This document shows, one piece after another, positions 43,214 through 52,670 of a stretch of DNA of 64,000 nt; position 1 is the first letter of the stretch, and each line of letters begins with the position of its first letter. The translations under genes were made by a program, and so were the position numbers. The DNA is from Bacillota bacterium (GTDB lineage: Bacteria; Bacillota; Clostridia; Lachnospirales; Lachnospiraceae). The notes beneath the pieces are model-generated. The model saw nothing but the letters and a program-made list of their open reading frames with translations, did no database searches and was not told the origin of the DNA. The stretch is taken from the NCBI GenBank assembly GCA_023398375.1, contig JAEWSH010000072.1:124001-188000 (forward strand), read 5' to 3'.

Positions 43214-44347
43214 ATGTATAAATTACTAAGAACTGAAGGCATGGCTAAAAGAGGAGAGTTCCATACTGTTCATGGTGTTATTCAAACCCCTGTTTTTATG
43301 AATGTGGGAACAGTCGCTGCCATTAAAGGTGCAGTTTCCACAGAAGATTTGGAACAGATAGGAACACAGGTTGAATTATCGAATACGTATCACTTACATG
43401 TCAGAACGGGAGATAAAGTAATCAAACAAATGGGTGGTCTGCATGAGTTCATGTCATGGCATAAACCGATACTTACAGATTCAGGCGGATTTCAAGTGTT
43501 CTCATTAGCAGGACTGCGTAAGATAAAAGAAGAAGGTGTTTATTTTAGTTCCCATATTGATGGAAGAAAAATTTTTATGGGACCTGAAGAAAGTATGCAG
43601 ATTCAATCAAATCTGGCATCTACCATTGCAATGGCATTTGATGAATGCCCTTCCAGCAAAGCAGAAAAAGAATATGTACAAAACTCTGTAAGCAGGACTA
43701 CCAGATGGCTGCAACGCTGTCAAAACGAAATAAAGAGATTAAATTCTTTGGAAGATACGATTAATAAGGATCAATTACTATTTGGTATTAATCAGGGAGC
43801 TATTTTTTCTGATATCAGAATAGAACATGCTAAGATAATTACAGATATGAATTTGGACGGATATGCAATTGGTGGTCTTGCTGTTGGAGAGAGTCATGAG
43901 GAGATGTATCATGTGATAGAAGAAACCGTTCCTTATCTGCCAGCGGATAAACCGACCTATTTAATGGGAGTTGGAACACCTGCAAATATTTTGGAAGCGG
44001 TCGAACGTGGTATTGATTTTTTTGATTGCGTGTATCCTACCAGAAATGGCAGACACGGCCACGTGTATACGAACCAAGGAAAGATAAATCTGTTTAATGC
44101 CAGGTATGAACTTGATAAGAGACCTATTGAAGAGGGGTGTCAGTGCCCTGCCTGCAGGAGATATTCAAGAGGATATATTAGACATTTATTGAAAGCAAAA
44201 GAAATGCTTGGTATGCGTTTATGTGTGCTTCATAATTTATATTTTTATAATACAATGATGGCTGAAATCAGGGAAGCACTGGATCAGGGCAATTTTGCCG
44301 CATATAAAAAACAAAAATTAGATGGTATGCAAGGTTCAGGCATGTAA
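43214..44347 (+). CDS. tgt: tRNA-guanine transglycosylase
   Basis: Tgt exchanges guanine 34 for preQ1 in tRNAs with GUN anticodons, in the queuosine pathway. DSGGFQVFSL, the nucleophile region DCVYPTRNGRHG and the zinc site CQCPAC...H are all present. The ATG at 43214 lies after GAGGAAG; the upstream in-frame ATG at 43202 abuts it. yajC follows after 105 bases, a common order in Firmicutes. The 377-aa length is normal. Confidence 0.96.
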   Translation: MYKLLRTEGMAKRGEFHTVHGVIQTPVFMNVGTVAAIKGAVSTEDLEQIGTQVELSNTYHLHVRTGDKVIKQMGGLHEFMSWHKPILTDSGGFQVFSLAGLRKIKEEGVYFSSHIDGRKIFMGPEESMQIQSNLASTIAMAFDECPSSKAEKEYVQNSVSRTTRWLQRCQNEIKRLNSLEDTINKDQLLFGINQGAIFSDIRIEHAKIITDMNLDGYAIGGLAVGESHEEMYHVIEETVPYLPADKPTYLMGVGTPANILEAVERGIDFFDCVYPTRNGRHGHVYTNQGKINLFNARYELDKRPIEEGCQCPACRRYSRGYIRHLLKAKEMLGMRLCVLHNLYFYNTMMAEIREALDQGNFAAYKKQKLDGMQGSGM

Positions 44348-44452
44348 AAATATGTGAATAAAAATAAAAGAAAGTAAAGTACTTGCTGAATTTGTTATTT
44401 TTGTGTATCATGGTTGATAGACTTAGTAAATTAATTTTAGGAGGAAGTTATA

Positions 44453-44758
44453 ATGGGTATGTTATTAACAGCTGGAGCAACTGCTTCGGGTGCAGTTATG
44501 GTCGTTTATCTTGTATTGATCGTTGGATTTATTTATTTTATGATGATTCGTCCGCAGAAAAAAGAACAAAAAAGAATGGGTGCAATGATTTCATCTATGG
44601 AAATTGGTGATAGTGTTCTAACAAACAGTGGATTTTATGGTATTATTATTGATATTACAGACGATACAATCATAGTTGAATTTGGTAATAATAAGAATTG
44701 TCGTATCCCAATGCAGAAAACAGCTGTTGCGCAGGTTGAAAAGGCAAATGCAGAATAA
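44453..44758 (+). CDS. yajC: Preprotein translocase subunit YajC
   Basis: The 101-aa protein has one N-terminal membrane span (VVYLVLIVGFIYFMMIR) and then the signature RPQKKEQKRMGAMISSMEIGDSVLTNSGFYG. It supports SecDF in protein export. AGGAGG precedes the ATG. It lies after tgt, as in many bacteria, but secD and secF are not adjacent here. The transcript ends at the terminator at 44801. Confidence 0.94.
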   Translation: MGMLLTAGATASGAVMVVYLVLIVGFIYFMMIRPQKKEQKRMGAMISSMEIGDSVLTNSGFYGIIIDITDDTIIVEFGNNKNCRIPMQKTAVAQVEKANAE

Positions 44759-44800
44759 AAGGATTTTTCGTTCCACTAATCAATAAACGGGATATTGCAA

Positions 44801-44838
44801 TCCACATTCAGTAGGCAGATATTGAATGTGGATTTTTT
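44801..44838 (+). terminator. Terminator of tgt-yajC
   Basis: TCCACATTCA (44801-44810) pairs with TGAATGTGGA (44823-44832), loop of 12. Six T residues (44833-44838) follow. They are also the start of the fold-back element. Confidence 0.85.
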
Positions 44839-45154
44839 AACTTATAGGATTAGGCTGTCAAAAGCTTGTATTTGATTTCATCAATTTGCACAATTTATGT
44901 TAAGACAAAATTGATACACGACATAGTTCGTTCGCAACACGCTCTCGCTTGGACTCAGCACGCAGTGGTACATAAGAATATAAAGTACATGTTCTAAGTA
45001 CCAGCGGCTTCATACAGTTGCTCACCAAACTATGTTGTGCATCAATTTTGATAGTGCAAGTATATGTGCAAATTGACGAAGCCAAGTTCTATGATAGGCT
45101 TCTGAAATCCTAATCATTATAGGAAAGTTCTCCGAACTTACTATAAGTTAAAAA
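44834..45154. repeat. Large nested fold-back element (321 bp)
   Basis: Four stems are nested around the same centre: 44834-44847/45141-45154 (14 bp, perfect), 44848-44854/45109-45115 (7 bp), 44881-44892/45065-45076 (12 bp, perfect) and 44907-44928/45028-45049 (20 of 22). The right arm also has two local hairpins (45078-45102 and 45125-45139). The innermost part is type-B copy 2. No ORF with a recognisable product is present. The region 44759-45403 has no gene. Confidence 0.75.
44907..45049. repeat. Type-B structured element, copy 2
   Basis: The outer stem (44907-44928 with 45028-45049) encloses ACACGCTCTC, a GGTACATAAG block (44967-44976) and CTAAGTACC (44994-45002). The pair before GGTAC is T-A here and C-G in copy 1 at 33965-34114, a compensated change. 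The apical hairpin differs in sequence and length. Confidence 0.65.
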
Positions 45155-45250
45155 GGCACTTTGTGCCAACATACGAACCTCGCGGATCGGAAGATTATTG
45201 CTGCACATCCGCGAGGGCACAGAACGTGCATAGGCACATTCTTTGTTCTG
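45155..45250. repeat. Chain of three hairpins before leuB
   Basis: GGCAC/GTGCC (45155-45167), CCTCGCGGAT/ATCCGCGAGG (45178-45216) and ACAGAAC/GTTCTGT (about 45219-45251) follow each other. They may be further parts of the repeat cluster. They contain no recognisable riboswitch or T-box motif. Confidence 0.45.
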
Positions 45251-45310
45251 TTAATATGAAATATACCAATTATAACTTTGGGTTATATACACTATGAAAA
45301 AAATATATTT

Positions 45311-45340
45311 TTGTTTATATTCTGTTTATGGTAGTATAAT
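45311..45340 (+). promoter_or_regulatory. Candidate leuB promoter
   Basis: TTGTTT (45311-45316) and TATAAT (45335-45340) are separated by 18 bases. They lie 64 bases before the leuB start. Confidence 0.4.
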
Positions 45341-45403
45341 TTATTAGAAGTTCTTTTCAAATTTATAGAATAATCTTCGGAATAGATGGGAGCGTAATGA
45401 AGG

Positions 45404-46486
45404 ATGAATTTAAATATTGTATGTATACCAGGGGATGGAATAGGACCGGAAATCGTAACAGAAGCTAAAAAAGTATTAAATAAAGTTGCGGACAAGTATG
45501 GACATATCATTACTTACAAAGATATTTTGATGGGGGGGGCATCGATTGATGCATATGGAGTCCCACTGACAGAAGAAGCGATTAGTGATGCAAAGAATGG
45601 GGATGCTGTTCTCATGGGATCCATTGGTGGAAACACAGTAACATCACCGTGGTATAAGCTTGAGCCGAATTTAAGACCGGAAGCGGGTTTGCTTTCCCTT
45701 AGAAAAGCCTTGAACTTATTCGCCAACTTAAGACCGGCGGTACTATACGATGAACTTTCTGCAGCATGTCCATTAAAAGAAGAAATCAGTGCCGCGGGAT
45801 TTGATATGATGATCATGCGTGAACTGACAGGCGGTCTATACTTTGGTGAACGAAAAACAATAGAGGAAAATGGGATTAGAAAGGCAGTTGATACATTAAC
45901 ATATGATGAAAATGAGATCCGCCGTATCGCAATCAAAGGGTTCGATATTGCATTGAAGAGAAACAAAAAGGTGACCAGTGTAGATAAAGCAAATGTATTG
46001 GATTCATCCAGATTGTGGAGGGCGGTTGTAAACGAAGTCGCAGAGAATTACCCAGAAGTTGCACTGGAGCATATGTTAGTAGATAATTGTGCGATGCAAT
46101 TGGTAAAGGATCCTGCACAGTTCGATGTTATATTAACAGAGAACATGTTCGGAGATATTTTGTCGGATGAGGCAAGTATGGCGACTGGTTCTATCGGTAT
46201 GCTGGCATCGGCCAGTCTGAATGATACTAAATTTGGTTTATATGAACCAAGTCACGGATCAGCCCCGGATATTGCAGGGCAGGATATTGCAAATCCAATT
46301 GCGACAGTTCTATCGGCATCTATGATGCTGCGTTATTCTTTTGATCTTGACAAGGAAGCAGATGCAATTGATGCTGCAGTAAAACAAGTCTTAAAAGATG
46401 GCTATCGAACGCTGGATATTATGTCAGACGGCTGTAAAAAAACTGGTTGTAAAAAAATGGGAGATCTTTTAGCAGAAAGAATATAG
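45404..46486 (+). CDS. leuB: 3-isopropylmalate dehydrogenase
   Basis: LeuB oxidises and decarboxylates 3-isopropylmalate in leucine synthesis with NAD+. The isocitrate/isopropylmalate dehydrogenase signature appears as NMFGDILSDEAS and GSIGMLASASL, with MRELTGGLYFG and YEPSHGSAPDIAGQ around the substrate and NAD sites. The 360-aa length is normal. GGGAG lies 11 bases before the ATG. It heads a branched-chain amino acid cluster (leuB, ilvD, ilvB) interrupted by an acyltransferase gene. Confidence 0.96.
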   Translation: MNLNIVCIPGDGIGPEIVTEAKKVLNKVADKYGHIITYKDILMGGASIDAYGVPLTEEAISDAKNGDAVLMGSIGGNTVTSPWYKLEPNLRPEAGLLSLRKALNLFANLRPAVLYDELSAACPLKEEISAAGFDMMIMRELTGGLYFGERKTIEENGIRKAVDTLTYDENEIRRIAIKGFDIALKRNKKVTSVDKANVLDSSRLWRAVVNEVAENYPEVALEHMLVDNCAMQLVKDPAQFDVILTENMFGDILSDEASMATGSIGMLASASLNDTKFGLYEPSHGSAPDIAGQDIANPIATVLSASMMLRYSFDLDKEADAIDAAVKQVLKDGYRTLDIMSDGCKKTGCKKMGDLLAERI

Positions 46487-46496
46487 AGGGATACAA

Positions 46497-47555
46497 ATGT
46501 CGGAAATAACAATGGGAAAGAATAGAGTCGTTTGGATTGATACTTTAAAGTTTATAGGTATTTATACAATATATATAGCTCATTTTCTGGATAGCGCAGG
46601 GTATATGTATAAGTTTGCATGTATGTATGTAATACAGTTATTCTTTTTTGTGTCAGGTTTTTTTGCACTGAAATCCGGTGAAGAGCAATCGATTACTTCT
46701 TACTTGAAAAAACAGGGAAAGCATTTATTAATTCCATACTTTATTTTTTCCATCGTAAATATTTGTATCATAGTAATTCAGGAAAACCGAGCAATTAAAG
46801 ATATTTTTCCATTATTAAAACAAATGCTATTCGGGATCCGAAATCAATTGTTTGCTCCGGCACTGTGGTTTTTACCTTGTTTATTCGTAGTAAGTGTGCT
46901 TTTTTTTGTTATAAATAAAATTGCAAAAAGGTCAGGATTTTCAGTTGCGGCGGCACTGGTAATCTACTGCCTTGCATCGAATTTATTACCATTTGATGCG
47001 ACAGAAACACCAAAATGGATTTTTAATATTGATAGTGCACTCTATTATTTATTCTTCTATGCGCTAGGTGCATTTTTGTTTCCTTATTTGGAACATTTAT
47101 CTTGGAATGAATTAAAACAGAAAACAAGACGGCAGAAATATTTAATTTTTATTATGGGAGCAATCTGTGGCGTGGTATCCATAATTGTTTCTATGCTCAC
47201 GTTTTTTGGAAGAAAGGATTATTTTATTATATATCCTATTTTTGCGGGTATTCCAGCTGCGACATGGACTTATCCTATTTTTATAGCACTTTGCATTATT
47301 ATAATACAAATAATAATAGCTATGTGGTTACAGCGGATACCTTATCTTGCGAACTTAGGAAAACACACTTTGGCATTCTGCGGGAATGAAACGATTGTTA
47401 AAACGTTGGTATTATGTATGATGTCAATAATGGGATTGACCATTCAGATTATAACGCCGTTACACGCATATGTGTATGCATTAATTTTGTTAATTATCAG
47501 TAATTATGTTATGATACCGATAGAAAAGAAATTATTCCCGAAAGGAATCGTGTGA
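46497..47555 (+). CDS. Acyltransferase family 3 membrane protein
   Basis: The 352-aa polytopic membrane protein (about ten helices) is of the OafA/NodX type, which O-acylates surface glycans or other carbohydrates. The N-terminal conserved part reads RVVWIDTLKFIGIYTIYIAHFLDSAG with the family His, followed by QLFFFVSGFFALKSG. It lies 10 bases behind leuB and may be co-transcribed, though the metabolic link is unclear. Its substrate is unknown. Confidence 0.88.
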   Translation: MSEITMGKNRVVWIDTLKFIGIYTIYIAHFLDSAGYMYKFACMYVIQLFFFVSGFFALKSGEEQSITSYLKKQGKHLLIPYFIFSIVNICIIVIQENRAIKDIFPLLKQMLFGIRNQLFAPALWFLPCLFVVSVLFFVINKIAKRSGFSVAAALVIYCLASNLLPFDATETPKWIFNIDSALYYLFFYALGAFLFPYLEHLSWNELKQKTRRQKYLIFIMGAICGVVSIIVSMLTFFGRKDYFIIYPIFAGIPAATWTYPIFIALCIIIIQIIIAMWLQRIPYLANLGKHTLAFCGNETIVKTLVLCMMSIMGLTIQIITPLHAYVYALILLIISNYVMIPIEKKLFPKGIV

Positions 47556-47568
47556 AAAGAATTTGTAA

Positions 47569-47669
47569 TAGAAGCGAAAAAACCGCTTCTAAGAAATACT
47601 AAGTTACACACAGGAAGAAGCCTCTTGCGAGTCTTCTTCCACTTGAATAGTTGTGCCGCTTGCAGCGGC
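47569..47669. repeat. Three hairpins between the acyltransferase gene and ilvD
   Basis: Hairpin 1: TAGAAGCG/CGCTTCTA (47569-47591). Hairpin 2: GGAAGAAG/CTTCTTCC (47613-47640) with a loop containing TTGCGAGT, as in the type-A hairpin. Hairpin 3: GCCGCT/AGCGGC (47655-47669), 25 bases before the ilvD start. None is followed by a T-run. Confidence 0.5.
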
Positions 47670-47694
47670 ATATTGGGAAGGAAGGAAGAATAAA

Positions 47695-49368
47695 ATGAGA
47701 AGTGATTCAGTAACAAAAGGCACACAGCAGGCACCGCACAGATCCCTTTTTAATGCTTTGGGATTCACAAAAGAGGAAAGAGAAAGACCGTTAATTGGGA
47801 TTGTAAGTTCCTATAATGAAATCGTACCGGGACATATGAACCTGGATAAAATAGTAGACGCCGTAAAAATGGGAGTCGCAATGGCAGGCGGAACGCCGGT
47901 CGTATTTCCGGCAATTGCAGTATGTGATGGGATTGCAATGGGACATATTGGTATGAAATATTCGCTTGTAACAAGGGACCTGATCGCTGATAGTACAGAG
48001 TGTATGGCAATGGCACATGGCTTTGATGCACTTGTATGCATACCCAATTGTGATAAGAATGTACCAGGGCTGTTAATGGCAGCAGCAAGATTAAATATCC
48101 CAACCGTATTTGTATCAGGCGGACCGATGTTAGCCGGTCGCGTACATGGACAAAAGAGAAGTCTTTCCAGTATGTTCGAGGCAGTAGGAAGTGTTGCAGC
48201 AGGGAATATGAGCATGGAAGAACTGGAAGAATTTGAAGAAAAGGTATGTCCGACATGTGGTTCCTGTTCTGGCATGTATACAGCGAATAGTATGAATTGT
48301 TTAACTGAAGCAATCGGCATGGGGCTGCAGGGAAATGGTACGATTCCGGCTGTTTATTCCGAAAGAATCCGCCTTGCAAAACATGCAGGTATGAAAGTCA
48401 TGGAATTATTAGAGAAAAATATCAGACCTAGGGATATTATGTGTGAAAAGGCATTTATGAATGCATTGGTCGTTGACATGGCACTTGGCTGTTCTACCAA
48501 TTCTATGTTACATTTACCGGCAATTGCGCATGAAGCAGGTGTTGACATTAACCTTGATATTGCAAATGAACTAAGTGAAAAAACACCTAATTTGTGCCAT
48601 TTAGCACCGGCCGGCCCAACTTATATGGAAGATTTAAATGAGGCAGGCGGTGTATATGCTGTCATGAACGAATTGGATAAAATTGGATTGTTATTTACAG
48701 ATCTGATTACAGCAACAGGCAAGACAATAAAGGAAAATATTAGTAATACAGTCAACAAAAATCCAGAAGTGATAAGACCAATTGATAATCCGTACAGTAA
48801 AACTGGTGGTATTGCAATATTAAAAGGAAATATTGCACCAGCAGGAAGCGTTGTAAAACGTTCTGCAGTTGTACCGGAAATGATGGAACATGTTGGACCA
48901 GCAAGAGTCTTTGATTGTGAAGAAGATGCGATTGCAGCAATCAAAGATGGCAAGATTGTGGCAGGAGATGTGGTAGTTATCCGTTATGAGGGACCAAAAG
49001 GCGGACCTGGTATGAGAGAGATGTTGAATCCTACCTCTGCAATTGCAGGAATGGGACTTGGTTCCAGTGTTGCATTAATTACAGACGGACGTTTTTCAGG
49101 AGCATCACGTGGTGCGTCTATTGGTCACGTATCACCGGAGGCTGCGGTAGGCGGGCCGATTGCGCTAATTGAAGAAGGCGATATCATTCGTATTAATATT
49201 CCTGCCAATACATTAAATGTCGATGTATCAGAGGAAGTATTACATGAAAGAAGAACAAAATGGCAGCCAAGAGCGCCAAAAGTAACAACCGGTTATTTAT
49301 CAAGATATCGTGCAATGGTGACCAGCGGTACTGATGGTGCCATCCTACAACTTCCTTCAGCAGAATAA
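47695..49368 (+). CDS. ilvD: Dihydroxy-acid dehydratase
   Basis: IlvD dehydrates dihydroxy acids in valine and isoleucine synthesis and uses an iron-sulfur cluster. The cluster Cys occur in CDGIAMGH, CIPNCDKNVPG and CPTCGSCSGMYTANSMN. The ATG at 47695 follows GGAAGGAAGGAAG; an upstream in-frame start at 47653 lies in hairpin 3 and lacks homology. The 557-aa length is normal. ilvB follows after 40 bases. Confidence 0.96.
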   Translation: MRSDSVTKGTQQAPHRSLFNALGFTKEERERPLIGIVSSYNEIVPGHMNLDKIVDAVKMGVAMAGGTPVVFPAIAVCDGIAMGHIGMKYSLVTRDLIADSTECMAMAHGFDALVCIPNCDKNVPGLLMAAARLNIPTVFVSGGPMLAGRVHGQKRSLSSMFEAVGSVAAGNMSMEELEEFEEKVCPTCGSCSGMYTANSMNCLTEAIGMGLQGNGTIPAVYSERIRLAKHAGMKVMELLEKNIRPRDIMCEKAFMNALVVDMALGCSTNSMLHLPAIAHEAGVDINLDIANELSEKTPNLCHLAPAGPTYMEDLNEAGGVYAVMNELDKIGLLFTDLITATGKTIKENISNTVNKNPEVIRPIDNPYSKTGGIAILKGNIAPAGSVVKRSAVVPEMMEHVGPARVFDCEEDAIAAIKDGKIVAGDVVVIRYEGPKGGPGMREMLNPTSAIAGMGLGSSVALITDGRFSGASRGASIGHVSPEAAVGGPIALIEEGDIIRINIPANTLNVDVSEEVLHERRTKWQPRAPKVTTGYLSRYRAMVTSGTDGAILQLPSAE

Positions 49369-49408
49369 TAAGAGCAGGATGGAACACTTGAAAAGAAAGG
49401 AAAAATAA

Positions 49409-51085
49409 ATGCAGCTTACAGGATCAGAAATAATTGTTGAATGTTTAAAAGAACAGGGTGTAGATACCGTATTTGGGTATCCAGGAGGAACGATTCTTAA
49501 TGTATATGATGCTTTATATAAACATAGTGATGAGATTACCCATATTTTAACTTCACATGAACAGGGTGCATCTCATGCTGCAGATGGATATGCAAGAGCG
49601 ACTGGAAAAGTAGGGGTATGTATGGCAACAAGCGGACCTGGTGCTACGAATCTGGTAACAGGTATTGCCACAGCATACATGGATTCCATTGCCATGGTAG
49701 CAATTACAGCCAATGTAGTGCTTCCGTTACTGGGAAAAGATACCTTTCAAGAGGTGGATATAGCAGGGGTAACCATGCCAATTACCAAACATGGATATAT
49801 TGTAAAAGATGTAAGAGATCTTGCAAAAACGATTCGAAAGGCATTTAAAATCGCCAAATCCGGGCGACCTGGACCGGTGCTCGTGGATGTTACGAAAGAT
49901 GTGACAGCAGATAAATGTGAGTATATCAAAGAAATTCCGGAAGAAGAACCGCGCAGGAAGAATTATACGAAAGATGATATTGCAAAAGCAGTAGAATTAA
50001 TTAAGAAGTCAAAGAAACCATTTATTTACTTAGGCGGTGGGGCAATCATATCAGGTGCTTCGACGGAAGTAGAAGTATTTTCTAAAAAAATTGATTCTCC
50101 TGTCTGTGATACTTTGATGGGAAAAGGCGCATATAACGGCCGGGATGAATTATATACAGGAATGATTGGCATGCATGGAACAAAAACATCTAATTTCGGT
50201 GTCAGCCAATGCGATCTTTTGATTGCCCTGGGTGCCAGATTTTCTGACCGGGTAACAGGAAACGCAAAGAAATTTGCAAGCAACGCCAAGGTATTGCATA
50301 TTGATATTGATGCAGCAGAGATTAATAAAAATGTAAAAACGACCGCTTCCATCGTAGGTGATATGAAGGATGTATTAACGGATCTCATTGCTGAACTGGA
50401 ACAACAGGATCATTCAGAATGGACTTCTTATATTAAAAAAATGAAAGAGTCATATCCTTTGAAATATCCTCAGGATAAATTGACCTGTCCTTACATTATT
50501 GAAGAAATTGACCGCATTACGGAAGGGAAAGCTATTATTTCTACTGATGTAGGTCAGCATCAAATGTGGTCAGCACAATATTATAAATATACAAAGCCTA
50601 GAACATTTTTGTCATCAGGCGGACTTGGAACCATGGGCTATGGACTTGGAGCCTGCATAGGAGCAAAAGTCGGAAATCCTGATAAAATCTGCATTAATAT
50701 TGCAGGTGATGGATGTTTTCGTATGAATATGAATGAGCTGGCTACAGCGAGCAGATATGATATTCCAATTATCCAGGTGGTAATTAATAACCATGTTCTT
50801 GGTATGGTACGTCAATGGCAGACATTATATTATGATCGCCGTTATTCGAATACTATATTACAGGATAAAGTTGATTTTGTTAAGGTTGCTGAGGCGCTTG
50901 GATGTGAAGCGATACGAATTACAAAAAGGGAAGAAGTAGAACCTGCAATAAAAAAAGCGATTTCAATCGGAAGGCCGATTCTGCTTGACTGTATCATTGA
51001 AGAAGATGATAAGGTGTTTCCTATGGTATCTCCGGGTGCAGCAATCAGTGAGGCTTTTGATCAGGAAGATCTGAATAAAATGTAA
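49409..51085 (+). CDS. ilvB: Acetolactate synthase large subunit
   Basis: This thiamine-diphosphate enzyme condenses pyruvate into acetolactate, the first common step of branched-chain amino acid synthesis. The N-terminal TVFGYPGGTILNVYDAL and EQGASHAADGYARATGK contain the catalytic Glu, and GDGCFRMNMNELATASRYDIPI is the ThDP motif. The length of 558 aa is typical. No small regulatory subunit (ilvN) is visible next to it. It follows ilvD and should be co-transcribed. Confidence 0.95.
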   Translation: MQLTGSEIIVECLKEQGVDTVFGYPGGTILNVYDALYKHSDEITHILTSHEQGASHAADGYARATGKVGVCMATSGPGATNLVTGIATAYMDSIAMVAITANVVLPLLGKDTFQEVDIAGVTMPITKHGYIVKDVRDLAKTIRKAFKIAKSGRPGPVLVDVTKDVTADKCEYIKEIPEEEPRRKNYTKDDIAKAVELIKKSKKPFIYLGGGAIISGASTEVEVFSKKIDSPVCDTLMGKGAYNGRDELYTGMIGMHGTKTSNFGVSQCDLLIALGARFSDRVTGNAKKFASNAKVLHIDIDAAEINKNVKTTASIVGDMKDVLTDLIAELEQQDHSEWTSYIKKMKESYPLKYPQDKLTCPYIIEEIDRITEGKAIISTDVGQHQMWSAQYYKYTKPRTFLSSGGLGTMGYGLGACIGAKVGNPDKICINIAGDGCFRMNMNELATASRYDIPIIQVVINNHVLGMVRQWQTLYYDRRYSNTILQDKVDFVKVAEALGCEAIRITKREEVEPAIKKAISIGRPILLDCIIEEDDKVFPMVSPGAAISEAFDQEDLNKM

Positions 51086-51175
51086 AGTGTGTATATACAA
51101 AAGAAGGCAGATGTTGAGTATAGAAATAATTTATGGCTAACTGTTATGATTAACTCAATATAATAAAGGATATAT

Positions 51176-52573
51176 ATGAAAAAAAAGAAATTCTATCTTG
51201 CAATAATAATGATTACACCAATAGTTTTATGTACAGTGATATATGTGGCGCTCGCTTTTTACTATCAGGGTAGTTTTAGTTTTGGTACATGGGTAAATGG
51301 AATTTACTGTACAGGTAAATCAGTAGAAGAAATCAATAAAGAACTGTGTGCCCAGACTTACGCAAAAGAATTTACAATTGAGGGAAGAGGAGACACCAAA
51401 GAAGTGCTGAATCTTAAATCAATTAATTATCAGGAAGATTTTCTTAGTCCCTTAGAAAACATGAAAAATAATCAAAATCCTTTTTTATGGGGTAAAAATT
51501 TATTCGTAAGTAAATCACAGGTATTAGTACCTGTGATTTCTTATGATGAAAACCTGCTAAAAAAAGAACTGCAAAAATCTTCGTTTATGAAGACAAATAC
51601 CATGAATTCAACGCCAAGGGTAGAGATCATAGAATCTTCAGCAGGATATGAATTATTTGATAATACGACATCAATTATTGATGTAGATAAAGCAATATTA
51701 AAAATAGAAAATGCAATTCAGGATTATGAACAATCAATAGATCTTAATGCAGACAATTGTTATGAATCATATGAAACAACTCTTTCAACAAAAGAAGTAT
51801 ATCAACTGTGGGAAAAGGTAGATCAGTTTCAGAATTTTAAAATGCAATACCTATTTGGTGACAATATAGAAGTACTGGATTCATCGATTGTTGCTGATTG
51901 GATCACCAAAAATGAAAAAGATGAGTTCCAATTGGATGAGAAAGGCGAACTGGTATTAGATGAATCGATGATTCAGAATTATATCGCTTCTCTCGCTTCC
52001 AAATATGATACCGTTGGCGGAACCAGACAGTTTCAATCAACCAGAGGGGATAGCGTTACAATTAAAGGCGGAACTTATGGGAATAAACTTGACCAGAAGG
52101 CTGAAGTACAATATTTAACTCAGGCATTTCGGGAACATAATGAATCAGACAGAGTTCCAGAATATGAAAAAACGGCCTGGAAGCAAGGAACAAATGACAT
52201 TGGGAGTACTTATATTGAAATTGATATGACGAAACAAACGTTGTATTATTATTTAAATGGTGCATTGCAGTTGGAAACACCTGTTGTAACAGGAAATACT
52301 TCCTTAAAACGAGGAACCCCGGAACGGGTATGTTTCGTATATGCCAAACAAAAAAATAGAATATTACGTGGACCCGGCTATGCATCTCATGTTAATTTCT
52401 GGATGCCGGTGAATGGAAATATTGGAATCCATGATGCGCTATGGCGTAAAGAATTTGGCGGAGAGATTTATAAAACAGCAGGCTCGCATGGATGTATTAA
52501 TACTCCCTATGAACAAATGGAAAAGTTATACGATATGGTTGAGATTGGAACGCCCGTTATTATGTTCTATTAG
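51176..52573 (+). CDS. L,D-transpeptidase (YkuD) with N-terminal peptidoglycan-binding-4 region
   Basis: The 465-aa protein is exported and membrane-anchored by an N-terminal helix (AIIMITPIVLCTVIYVALAF). Two PG_binding_4-like repeats follow in the middle. The C-terminal YkuD domain has the catalytic Cys in SHGCINTP, with His in IGIHDALW before it. It makes 3-3 cross-links in peptidoglycan. It is separated from ilvB by 90 bases and probably has its own promoter. It belongs to the group of cell wall genes in this window. Confidence 0.9.
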   Translation: MKKKKFYLAIIMITPIVLCTVIYVALAFYYQGSFSFGTWVNGIYCTGKSVEEINKELCAQTYAKEFTIEGRGDTKEVLNLKSINYQEDFLSPLENMKNNQNPFLWGKNLFVSKSQVLVPVISYDENLLKKELQKSSFMKTNTMNSTPRVEIIESSAGYELFDNTTSIIDVDKAILKIENAIQDYEQSIDLNADNCYESYETTLSTKEVYQLWEKVDQFQNFKMQYLFGDNIEVLDSSIVADWITKNEKDEFQLDEKGELVLDESMIQNYIASLASKYDTVGGTRQFQSTRGDSVTIKGGTYGNKLDQKAEVQYLTQAFREHNESDRVPEYEKTAWKQGTNDIGSTYIEIDMTKQTLYYYLNGALQLETPVVTGNTSLKRGTPERVCFVYAKQKNRILRGPGYASHVNFWMPVNGNIGIHDALWRKEFGGEIYKTAGSHGCINTPYEQMEKLYDMVEIGTPVIMFY

Positions 52574-52604
52574 TGCTTTAAATTGGAAAAGTGCCAAAAT
52601 TATA

Positions 52605-52633
52605 TTGACTATTAAAATTATAAAATGTAGAAT
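52605..52633 (+). promoter_or_regulatory. Promoter of the serCA operon
   Basis: TTGACT (52605-52610) and TAGAAT (52628-52633) have a 17-base spacer. The start would be about 30 bases before the serC GTG. Confidence 0.5.
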
Positions 52634-52670
52634 ATATTTTAATGTGATAAAATATTAGGAGGAAGTAAAC

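Noticed and set aside
44900..45085. Minus-strand ORF of 61 aa in the fold-back element
   Set aside because: It runs through paired stems with no ribosome site or family similarity.
47765..48379. 204-aa minus-strand ORF within ilvD
   Set aside because: Shadow of the conserved ilvD coding sequence, without ribosome site or homology.
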